Positions 10,492 to 18,104 of a stretch of 64,000 nt of DNA are shown in pieces. The DNA is from Chromatocurvus halotolerans (GTDB lineage Bacteria > Pseudomonadota > Gammaproteobacteria > Pseudomonadales > Halieaceae). The notes under the pieces are model-generated. The model did no database searches, was not told the DNA's origin, and worked only from the letters and a program-made list of their open reading frames with translations. Position numbers and translations under genes: made by a program. Location: NCBI RefSeq assembly GCF_004340525.1, contig NZ_SLWX01000001.1:434001-498000 (forward strand), given 5' to 3'. Position 1 is the first letter of the stretch. Each line of letters opens with the position of its first letter.

Positions 10492-11481
10492 TCAGTGCCG
10501 TTGGATCGCAGGGATCCCGTATTTGCGCATTTTGCTTCGCAGGGTGTTCGGGTTGAGCCCCAGCAGTCTGGCTGCACCACCGCTTCCCGAGACGCGACCA
10601 CTCGCCTGTTCAAGCGCACGCCCTATGTGGGCGATGACAACCGCATCGAGAGTGGGAAATTCGTCGCCGGCTACATCGTCACTCTCCGCCATCGCCGCAT
10701 CCGTTGCACGAAGCACCAGGGTCGTTCCGGTTCCCAGCGCAGGCGCAAGTTCTAGCGTCGCGCCCTGGCCGAGTATGACTGCACGCTCAAGCACAGCGCT
10801 AAGTTCGCGGACGTTCCCCGGCCATCGATAGCGCTGGAGTCGCTTGAGATCATTTGCGTCAAGTCCGGGCGTTCGAACCCCCAACCGCTCCGCCGAGCGC
10901 CGGATAAAATACTCCGCGAGTTCGCGCATATCCTCCGGACGCTCATGCAGTGGTGGGATGATGATGGGAAAGACGGCGAGCCGGTACCACAGGTCCTCAC
11001 GGAAGTGCCCATCCTGCACCATCACGGGCAGGTCGCGGTGGGTGGCTGCCACGACACGCACATCCACGGCCGTCTCGTCCTCGGAGCCAACCGGCCGCAG
11101 CAGCCCGTCCTGGAGGACCCGTAACAGCCTGACCTGACCGGCGAGCGGGAGTTCCCCGATCTCGTCGAGGAACAGGGTGCCGCGGTCCGCCCGCCCAAAC
11201 CAGCCTTTGCGACTGCCAATGGCCCCGGTAAAACTGCCCTTGACGTGCCCGAACAGCTCCGAGTCGAGCAGTTCGGGTGGCAATGCACCGCAGTTGACCC
11301 GGATGAAGGGCCCCGCAGACCGTGGCGACTGCTCGTGAATCGCACGCGCAATCACTTCCTTGCCCGATCCGGTTTCGCCCAGGATCAGGACCGAAGCTGC
11401 GCTGGGCGCTACTTTGGCGACCCGCTCCATCACCTTGGCCAAGCCGCCTTCCACGCCGATTACTGATTGCGATTCCCGCAT
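10492..11481 (-). CDS. PspF-like sigma-54 activator without sensor domain
   Basis: The 329-residue protein consists only of an AAA+ core and a Fis-type helix-turn-helix. It shows Walker A GETGSGKE at 35-42, the sigma-54 contact loop GSFTGA at 82-87 (canonical GAFTGA with A to S), Walker [12 protein letters not shown] and an arginine-finger region ([13 protein letters not shown]). The C-terminal [18 protein letters not shown] is the HTH. No receiver, PAS or GAF domain precedes the ATPase, as in PspF, so control probably comes from a partner protein or expression level. I prefer the ATG at 11481 (GGAG six bases upstream) over the TTG at 11487. It is divergent from a TonB-receptor operon preceded by tandem operators. 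Confidence 0.9.
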   Translation of the reverse strand: MRESQSVIGVEGGLAKVMERVAKVAPSAASVLILGETGSGKEVIARAIHEQSPRSAGPFIRVNCGALPPELLDSELFGHVKGSFTGAIGSRKGWFGRADRGTLFLDEIGELPLAGQVRLLRVLQDGLLRPVGSEDETAVDVRVVAATHRDLPVMVQDGHFREDLWYRLAVFPIIIPPLHERPEDMRELAEYFIRRSAERLGVRTPGLDANDLKRLQRYRWPGNVRELSAVLERAVILGQGATLELAPALGTGTTLVLRATDAAMAESDDVAGDEFPTLDAVVIAHIGRALEQASGRVSGSGGAARLLGLNPNTLRSKMRKYGIPAIQRH

Positions 11482-11519
11482 CTTCAACTCCGCGGCTACA
11501 CATTGCGATTCACTGCCAA

Positions 11520-11570
11520 GCGTTAAATATAACGCATTCTAGTTAAATATAACTATTTCTTTAAATAAAG
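11520..11570. promoter_or_regulatory. Tandem palindromic operators (GTTA-N4-TAAC) upstream of TonB receptor
   Basis: Two copies of the 12-mer GTTAAATATAAC lie at 11522-11533 and 11542-11553, exactly 20 bases apart. The first sits in the 16-base near-palindrome GCGTTAAATATAACGC, the second in AGTTAAATATAACT. A third palindrome, CTTTAAATAAAG, is at 11559-11570. They are about 90-120 bases upstream of the candidate sigma-54 promoter, the usual distance for activator binding, in an AT-rich tract that stands out from its GC-rich surroundings. Confidence 0.6.
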
Positions 11571-11641
11571 TGGTTTATTTATAGGCCTTAATCGACAGAA
11601 ATGGAGCGCAGATAGCTGATTTATAACAATTTACTGGTGGA

Positions 11642-11657
11642 TGGCATGTTACCCGCT
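11642..11657 (+). promoter_or_regulatory. Candidate sigma-54 (-24/-12) promoter
   Basis: TGGCATG-N4-CCGCT places GG and GC ten bases apart, as required for a -24/-12 promoter; the -12 half is weaker than the TTGC consensus. It would start transcription near 11669, upstream of the ATG at 11704 and downstream of the paired operators. It also argues against the in-frame ATG at 11641, which overlaps it. Confidence 0.45.
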
Positions 11658-11703
11658 AGCCGCGAGGCACCCACGCCATCAGGCAGCTAAAAAGGATAGG
11701 ACC

Positions 11704-14094
11704 ATGCCCGCTCCCAGGACTCCACGTTTCTCTGAACTACGCGGCGACGACTTTCTCGCCCTACGTTCCAACCGTCGGCGAGGACTTCCCCAGAGACTCC
11801 CGCTCGCGATCGCATTGATGCTGCCGGTGTTCGACGCGGCGGACGCGGCCGCCCAGACCGAGGAAATTACCGTCACCGCTCGCCGCAAAAGCGAGGCGCT
11901 TTCGGAGGTGCCGCTTTCGGTGACTGCACTCGACGGTGACTCACTCGCGGCGACTCAGGTATTCAACGTGGGCCGGCTGGAAGAACGCGTGCCCGCGCTT
12001 CAGTTCTACTCGTCAAACCCGCGCAACACGGCACTCAACCTGCGCGGCATGGGATCGCCCTTCGGCCTGACCAATGACGGCATCGAACAGGGGGTCGGCC
12101 TTTACATCGACGATATCTATCATGCCCGCATAGCCAGCACGACCTTCGATTTCATCGACGTCGAGCGCATCGAGATCCTGCGGGGACCCCAGGGAACCCT
12201 GTACGGGAAGAATACGACAGCGGGTGCCATCAACATTCATTCGAGGCGTCCGGGCACGGACCCGGGCTTTCGTGCGCGGCTGACCGCGGGCAACCTTGGA
12301 CTACGCCAGCTGGAGGGGGTTGCAGAGAGCGGCACAGGTAAGGTGGGGGCAGGGAGCCTCGCATTTTCTGCCACCGGGCGAGATGGCCTGCTGCGCAATG
12401 TAAGAACCGATCAGCGCATCAACGAACTCGATAATCAGGGGCTAAAGGGAACATGGGTTCTGCCCGTCTCCGACACGCTGGAAATGGTCCTCGGCGGCGA
12501 CATCAACCAACAGTCTCCTCGCTGCTGCACGCAGGTCTATTATGCGACGGCACCGACACAGCGCTCAGAAAATCGCCAGTTCGACGCGCTGGCCGGACTT
12601 TTCGAATATCAGGTCCCGAGCCGCGACCCCTACGACCGCCTGGTCGACAATGACACGGCAGCCCGCGCCGAGCAGGAGTTTGGTGGCGTCTCGGTGAAAC
12701 TCACCCGGGAGCTGGACACCTCAACGATTACTGCCATCAGCGCCTGGCGGTTCTGGGACTGGAAGCCCAGCAGTGATCGGGACTTCACGGGCCTGCCGAT
12801 CACCACGCTATCGGCCAACCCCTCACAGCAGGAGCAATTGTCGCAGGAGCTGCGCTGGGCATTCGACGTCACCGACAGGATCAGCGCTACCCTGGGCGCA
12901 TTTGCGTTTCACCAGACGATTGATTCGCAGGGTGTACAGGAACAGGGCGCAGCGGCCAGTGGCTGGCTGCTGGGTCCGGCCTGGGCCGACCGGCCAGAGA
13001 TCCTGGATGGACTGCGTCGGGACAGGGATATCCGCTACGAGAACTCCTCGGGTGCGCTCTACGGCCAGCTCTCGATAGATCTTGATGAGCGCTGGACGCT
13101 GCAGCCGGGTCTGCGGTTAAACATGGACCGCAAGGAAGTCGATTATCAGGACATCGTGACGAGTGGCCTTACCGATCCGTCGCCGGAGGAGCTGGCTCAA
13201 CAGGACCGGGTGCTCAGATCACTGGCCTACGCATCAAAGTTCTCCGACAGCAATGTCAGCGGTGATATATCGCTGTCTTACCGGCCCCGCGAGGGACTCA
13301 TGCTTTACGCGAATTACGCACGGGCTTTTAAATCCGCTGGTCTCAATTTGTCCGGCATTCCCACGGTCGTCGAGGGCCTGCCCGCACTCGAATTCGCTCA
13401 GGTGGACCCAGAAATCGTCGACCTCGTGGAACTCGGCGCCCGCCTGACGCTGGATGACGGACAGCTATCTTTGAGCAGCGCGGTGTTTCACGACCGCATC
13501 GAGGACTACCAGACCAATGTCGTGAATGGCGCCGCCGGATTGCTACGCGGATTTCTCGCCAACGCGGACAGGGTCGAGATCAGCGGCCTGGAGCTGGAAG
13601 CCACGATGAATCCCGCCGACAGCTGGACCTTGGCACTGGGCTATGCCTACACGGACGCTGAATACGCCAGTTTTGCCGAGGCGCCACCCCCACTGGAACT
13701 CTCCGGCGGCGGCATCAGCAGCGTCGATCTGTCCGGAGAGCCTCTGCCGGGCGTATCGAAGCATGCGATCACCGCGGACCTGGAGATGCGTCGACCGGTT
13801 GATCTCGGCTTCGGTCCCACCAGCGCCTTCCTGCGCGTAAATGCCCGCTATCGATCACGCTGGTCGTCGTCCCCCTCCGCGTCCGGGTTCATGTGGGTGG
13901 ATGACAACACGCTGGTGAATGCAACGCTGGGCGTGGATCTCGGATCGAACGCAACGCTGAGTCTCTGGGGGCGAAACGTGTTTGACGAGAAATACATGAC
14001 GCTGCTCAGCGACCAGGGTGGCTCCACGGGCATGATCAATGGCATCCCCGGGGATCCGAGAAGCTGGGGTGCCACGCTCGAGGTGCTGTTCTGA
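11704..14094 (+). CDS. TonB-dependent outer membrane receptor
   Basis: The 796-residue protein has a signal segment ending near residue 50 (AADAAA|QT) and a TonB-box-like EEITVTAR at about 53-60. A plug domain follows (NLRGMG, GVGLYIDDIYHAR, VERIEILRGPQGTLYGKNTTAGAINI), then a 22-strand-type barrel ending in an aromatic residue (GATLEVLF). This subclass resembles FecA-unrelated receptors common in marine Proteobacteria that take up varied organic ligands; the substrate cannot be read. The ATG at 11704 follows AAAAGGATAGG. It is first in a likely sigma-54-driven unit with the downstream transporter, three bases away. Confidence 0.9.
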   Translation: MPAPRTPRFSELRGDDFLALRSNRRRGLPQRLPLAIALMLPVFDAADAAAQTEEITVTARRKSEALSEVPLSVTALDGDSLAATQVFNVGRLEERVPALQFYSSNPRNTALNLRGMGSPFGLTNDGIEQGVGLYIDDIYHARIASTTFDFIDVERIEILRGPQGTLYGKNTTAGAINIHSRRPGTDPGFRARLTAGNLGLRQLEGVAESGTGKVGAGSLAFSATGRDGLLRNVRTDQRINELDNQGLKGTWVLPVSDTLEMVLGGDINQQSPRCCTQVYYATAPTQRSENRQFDALAGLFEYQVPSRDPYDRLVDNDTAARAEQEFGGVSVKLTRELDTSTITAISAWRFWDWKPSSDRDFTGLPITTLSANPSQQEQLSQELRWAFDVTDRISATLGAFAFHQTIDSQGVQEQGAAASGWLLGPAWADRPEILDGLRRDRDIRYENSSGALYGQLSIDLDERWTLQPGLRLNMDRKEVDYQDIVTSGLTDPSPEELAQQDRVLRSLAYASKFSDSNVSGDISLSYRPREGLMLYANYARAFKSAGLNLSGIPTVVEGLPALEFAQVDPEIVDLVELGARLTLDDGQLSLSSAVFHDRIEDYQTNVVNGAAGLLRGFLANADRVEISGLELEATMNPADSWTLALGYAYTDAEYASFAEAPPPLELSGGGISSVDLSGEPLPGVSKHAITADLEMRRPVDLGFGPTSAFLRVNARYRSRWSSSPSASGFMWVDDNTLVNATLGVDLGSNATLSLWGRNVFDEKYMTLLSDQGGSTGMINGIPGDPRSWGATLEVLF

Positions 14095-14097
14095 GTC

Positions 14098-15903
14098 ATG
14101 GAGATAACGGGTAGTCTGATAACGCTGGCAACGGGTGCAGGCTGGGAGGGGTGGCTTACCGCTACCCTGAGTATCGGCAGTCTGCTCATACTGGCGCTGA
14201 CGCGCCTGCCACCACACAGCGTCATGTTTTTTGCGCTGACGCTGCTGGTGGTGACTGGCGTGCTGCCGACCGATATGGCGCTGGCGGGCTTTTCCAACAG
14301 CGGGCTCATCACTGTCGCGGCACTGTTTATCGTCGCGGCGGGCATGCGCGACACGGGGGCCATTGACCTTCTCATCCATCGCCTGCTGGGAAGGCCGGCT
14401 ACATTACGCCGCGCACTGGTCAGAATGTGCGTACCTGTATCCCTGTGCAGTGCGTTCATGAACAACACGCCCATAGTCGCCACCATGGTGCCCGGCATTG
14501 CTGCCTGGGCACGCCGGCTGCAGGTTGCGCCGTCCAAGCTCATGATCCCCCTGAGCTATGCGTCCATCCTCGGAGGCACGCTGACGCTGCTGGGTACCAG
14601 TACCAACCTCGTGGTCAGTGGGCAGTACGTCAGTCTCACCGGTGCCGACCAACTGCCACTGCTTTTTCTGCTGCCAGTGTCTCTGCCGGTTGCCATTCTT
14701 GGCCTCGCCGTGATGATATGGCTGTTTCCGCGCTGGCTGCCGGAGCGTGGCAGCACGCAGGCGTTCGGCGACATGCGCGAATTCACCATGGAAGTGAGGG
14801 TGGCACCGACAGGACCGCTGGTCGGAAAAAGCATCGCGGCCGCCGGCCTGCGCAACCTTGGTCGGGTGTATCTCGCCGAAATCGAACGCGATGGCGCGAT
14901 CATTTCGGCGGTGCCCAGTGAAGAGACGCTGCACTCAGGAGACATTCTGGTCTTCGCTGGAGACACCCACGCCCTCGCTGATCTGCTGCGGACAGAGGGT
15001 CTGCAGCCTACCGAAGGGGGCGACGCCGCCGGTCGCATGCTTGGTCGACGCGGGGAGCGTCGCCTGGTCGAAGCCGTCGTGTCGCCTGCCTGCGCTGCAA
15101 TCGGTGCCACGATTCGCGACTTCCGTTTTCGGGACCGCTACGGCGCGGTCGTTCTGGCGGTGGCCCGTCACGGCGCGCGGGTAGCGGGGAACCTGGGCGG
15201 GATTCGTCTGCAGGCAGGTGATTGCCTGTTGCTCGAGGCGCGCCCCGCATTCGTCACACGCCAGCGCTTCGGCAGGGATTTCCTGCTGATCAATGACCTG
15301 GAGACCCTGAGCCCCAATCACGACAGGGCCTGGGTCGCGATGACCATACTGGCGGCGATGGTGGCAGCAGCCCTGGTCGGTATCGTCCCCATGCTTGCCG
15401 CCGCCCTGTCGGCGGCCCTCATGATGGTCGTGACCGGTTGCTGTTCACTGGAACAGGCCGAAAAATCCCTGGACCTCGAGGTTCTCGTCACCATCGCCTG
15501 CGCCTTTGCCCTGGGCGCCGCATTGGAGGAGACGGGACTGGCCACGCTGGTGGCACAGGTCATTGTCGCCACCGGTGGTGAGGACCCCTGGATTCTTCTC
15601 GCCGTGGCTTACGCGGCGGTTTCCCTGCTCACGGAACTCATCACCAATAACGCGGCCGCCCTGCTCATGCTGCCGATCGTGCTGTCCCTCAGCACAACGG
15701 CGCAGCTGCCCGTCGAGCCTTTCATTGCTACTGTCATGATGGGGGCGTCTGCAAGCTTTGCGACACCGCTGGGGTACCAGACTAACCTGATGGTGATGGG
15801 GCCGGGGGGCTACCGTTTTGTCGACTTTATACGCGTGGGGTTGCCCATGAATCTGTTTGTCGGAGTCTGCACCGTTCTCTGCATCGGCGTGGTCTGGTTG
15901 TGA
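14098..15903 (+). CDS. SLC13-type anion transporter with two RCK_C/TrkA-C domains
   Basis: The 601-residue permease has an N-terminal membrane half with SAFMNNTPIVA and GGTLTLLGTSTNL. Two cytoplasmic TrkA-C-like domains lie at about 225-300 and 310-390. A second membrane half contains LTELITNNAAALLM and ASFATPLGYQTNLMVMG. These SNNT-like repeats are the Na+- and substrate-binding hairpins of the divalent anion:Na+ symporter fold. The substrate (dicarboxylate, sulfate or other anion) is not predictable. It begins three bases after the TonB receptor stop, so the two are probably co-expressed. Confidence 0.88.
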   Translation: MEITGSLITLATGAGWEGWLTATLSIGSLLILALTRLPPHSVMFFALTLLVVTGVLPTDMALAGFSNSGLITVAALFIVAAGMRDTGAIDLLIHRLLGRPATLRRALVRMCVPVSLCSAFMNNTPIVATMVPGIAAWARRLQVAPSKLMIPLSYASILGGTLTLLGTSTNLVVSGQYVSLTGADQLPLLFLLPVSLPVAILGLAVMIWLFPRWLPERGSTQAFGDMREFTMEVRVAPTGPLVGKSIAAAGLRNLGRVYLAEIERDGAIISAVPSEETLHSGDILVFAGDTHALADLLRTEGLQPTEGGDAAGRMLGRRGERRLVEAVVSPACAAIGATIRDFRFRDRYGAVVLAVARHGARVAGNLGGIRLQAGDCLLLEARPAFVTRQRFGRDFLLINDLETLSPNHDRAWVAMTILAAMVAAALVGIVPMLAAALSAALMMVVTGCCSLEQAEKSLDLEVLVTIACAFALGAALEETGLATLVAQVIVATGGEDPWILLAVAYAAVSLLTELITNNAAALLMLPIVLSLSTTAQLPVEPFIATVMMGASASFATPLGYQTNLMVMGPGGYRFVDFIRVGLPMNLFVGVCTVLCIGVVWL

Positions 15904-15905
15904 GC

Positions 15906-16067
15906 ATGAGCGAAGCGACACACGACCATGTCACTGTCGCACGAACAAGAGGTCTGAAGCAGGTTCTCAGGCACGCGAAGCAGGTAGCTCGCTTGGACGT
16001 CTCGATTGTGCTTCTCGACGAGAGTGGTTCGGGAAACGAGGTCATTGCAAGCGATGATTCACGATAA
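15906..16067 (+). pseudogene. Remnant of a second sigma-54 activator (Walker A region)
   Basis: A 53-codon frame starting two bases after the transporter stop encodes LKQVLRHAKQVARLDVSIVL and then LDESGSGNEVIAS. This aligns with the start of a sigma-54 AAA+ domain; the intact gene at 10492-11481 reads [16 protein letters not shown] at the same place. The nucleotide-binding loop is damaged (G to D before E, and the essential lysine changed to asparagine), and the frame ends just after it. I see no continuation downstream. The remaining bases up to 16316 hold no convincing gene; a 103-codon frame at 16115 has no recognisable features. Confidence 0.6.
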
Positions 16068-16316
16068 CTCATTACTACTGTTCAGTTAGCAAAACAATCC
16101 TTATTTTCACTGGTGTGGTGTGGAGGCGCTGGGTTGGCGTGGCGAAGGCCACGGGACGGTCTGGGCTCGGCAGGGGTACGGTCATGACGAGTGAGGCAGA
16201 ACGTCGAACCATTACCGAAGTTATCGTGTGGCCCGATAGCGGTGCCGACGCTGCACTAGTTTGCAACAGGGGAAAACTGTTTTACGCTTCGATCTCTCTC
16301 AGAGAGTGCGAGACAG

Positions 16317-17507
16317 ATGACACCACACCTCGTATTGTTGTCGTTGACGCGACAGATTTCGAGAGGATCGATTTGCCTTCTGATGATGCTTGTCCTCGTC
16401 TGTCCGGGTACTGCCATGCCGACTGAGGCGAGTGAACTGCGTATCCGGGACCTCGGCATCGCACCCGGGGTCATGACGCCGGGAACGCTCAACGCCATCA
16501 CCGATGTCGCCGGCGTGAGAGTGGGTCACCGCACGCTGGTCAGCGGTGAATCGATCCGCACCGGGGTCACCGCGATTCTGCCACATGGCGGCAACCTGTT
16601 TACCGACAAAGTGCCTGCTGCGGTCTACACAGGCAATGGATTCGGGAAGGCCGCGGGCTTTGAGCAGGTGCGCGAACTGGGCGAACTCGAGTCGCCAATA
16701 CTGCTGACCAACACGCTGAATGTCGGCACAGCGCTTGCGGGGGGCGTCAAGTGGCTGCTTGGGCAGGCGGGTAACGAAGACCTCCGTTCGGTCAACGTTG
16801 TCGTAGGCGAAACCAATGACGCGTACCTCAACGACATCCGTGGCCAGCATGTTTCCGAAGAAGACGTGTTCAGAGCCATTGAAGACGCACGCGGCGGCCC
16901 GGTGATGGAAGGCAACGTCGGGGCCGGCACGGGCACACGGGCCTTTGGTTTCAAGGGCGGTATCGGCAGCGCCTCGCGGGTACTGCCCGCCGCGCTCGGC
17001 GGGTGGACCGTAGGCACCCTGGTGCAGGCCAATTTCGGCGGCGTGCTGACCATTGATGGACTGAAGGTCGGTGAGGCGCTCGGGCAATACGATTTTCGCG
17101 ACGAACTGATGCAGGGAGAAAACCACACGCAGGCCGACCCCGAGGAAGGTTCCATCATGGTCGTCATAGCCACCGATGCCCCCGTCGGATCGCGAAACCT
17201 CGAGCGCATGGCACGGCGTGCGCCACTCGGCATTGCCCGCACCGGCGGCTACATGAGCAACGGCTCCGGTGATTTTGTCATCGCGTTCTCGGTAGCCGAG
17301 CGACGGAAGCATGCGGATCCGGAAGCGGTGCGGGAGCAGGCCAGGCTTGCCAACCGCGAAACCAGCGCGCTCTTTCTCGCCGTGGTCGAGGCCGTAGAGG
17401 AAGCGATCCACAACGCGCTGGTCGCGGCCGAAACGATGACCGGTGTTGATGGCCGCACGCTTGAGGCGCTGCCACTGGATCGGCTTCGGACGCTGGCTCA
17501 GCCGTAG
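16317..17507 (+). CDS. P1 family peptidase (DmpA/BapA-type, N-terminal nucleophile)
   Basis: The 396-residue protein has a hydrophobic leader (about 18-38), suggesting export, then the DmpA fold: LNAITDVAGVRVGH, GNVGAGTGTRAFGFKGGIG, TVGTLVQANFGG. The autoprocessing site is EEGSIMVVIATDAP, predicting cleavage between Gly278 and Ser279 to expose the catalytic serine of the beta chain. Family members are aminopeptidases releasing N-terminal D- or beta-amino acids from small peptides. Its place after a TonB receptor and transporter suggests peptide or amide use. The ATG at 16317 has a weak ribosome-binding site, and alternatives lie a few codons in. Confidence 0.88.
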   Translation: MTPHLVLLSLTRQISRGSICLLMMLVLVCPGTAMPTEASELRIRDLGIAPGVMTPGTLNAITDVAGVRVGHRTLVSGESIRTGVTAILPHGGNLFTDKVPAAVYTGNGFGKAAGFEQVRELGELESPILLTNTLNVGTALAGGVKWLLGQAGNEDLRSVNVVVGETNDAYLNDIRGQHVSEEDVFRAIEDARGGPVMEGNVGAGTGTRAFGFKGGIGSASRVLPAALGGWTVGTLVQANFGGVLTIDGLKVGEALGQYDFRDELMQGENHTQADPEEGSIMVVIATDAPVGSRNLERMARRAPLGIARTGGYMSNGSGDFVIAFSVAERRKHADPEAVREQARLANRETSALFLAVVEAVEEAIHNALVAAETMTGVDGRTLEALPLDRLRTLAQP

Positions 17508-17530
17508 TCCGAAACCCGCGCACCGGTCGC

Positions 17531-18073
17531 ATGCTTGAGGTAATCATTCTGGCCGTGGCACTGGGCATGGACGCCTTTGCCGTGTCGCTGGGACTCGGTG
17601 CCCGGCAGCAACCTCACCCCAGGCGGCTCTCGCTGCTGTGTGCCGTTTATTTTGGCTTCTTTCAGGGTGTAATGCCTCTGGTCGGTTTTCTTGCCGGCCA
17701 GAGTGCCCTGGGCTGGCTCGCCAATTCGGCACCCTGGATCGCCTGCGCCCTGCTGGCGGCCGTGGGAAGCAAAATGCTCTATGAGGCCCTGTTCGGCACT
17801 CTGGAAGCCGATATCCGTGCCACCACCCAGCGCGCACTCCTGACGCTGGCCGTCGCCACCAGCATCGATGCCCTCGCCGCCGGCTTTGTGTTAAATCTGC
17901 TGCCGGTGCCTTTCGTTGTCGCCTGCGTTGTTTTCGGCGTTGTCGCCGCGTTGATGAGCGGGGCCGGCGTGCTTCTGGGGCAGCGGACTTCTGCGTTGCT
18001 CGGCAGTCGTGCCGAGACCCTGGGCGGCATTGTGCTGCTGATCATGGCGGGGCGCTTTGCGCTGGTGGGTTGA
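17531..18073 (+). CDS. mntP: Manganese efflux pump MntP
   Basis: The 180-residue, six-helix membrane protein has the two internal-repeat motifs of the DUF204/MntP family, LGMDAFAVSLGLG near residue 12 and TSIDALAAGF near 110, whose aspartates are needed for Mn2+ export. Length and topology are standard. I find no yybP-type riboswitch in the 23-base gap to the peptidase gene, so expression is probably by read-through or a nearby promoter. Confidence 0.92.
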   Translation: MLEVIILAVALGMDAFAVSLGLGARQQPHPRRLSLLCAVYFGFFQGVMPLVGFLAGQSALGWLANSAPWIACALLAAVGSKMLYEALFGTLEADIRATTQRALLTLAVATSIDALAAGFVLNLLPVPFVVACVVFGVVAALMSGAGVLLGQRTSALLGSRAETLGGIVLLIMAGRFALVG

Positions 18074-18104
18074 GTCGACGTCGACAGCTGGCAGCCCCAG
18101 CGCC

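Noticed and set aside
11641-11703. In-frame upstream start of the TonB receptor at 11641
   Set aside because: It has no ribosome-binding site and overlaps the candidate -24/-12 promoter; ATG 11704 follows a good site and gives a normal leader.
16115-16426. 103-codon plus-strand frame before the P1 peptidase
   Set aside because: It overlaps the peptidase start, lacks recognisable motifs and starts in sequence without a ribosome-binding site.
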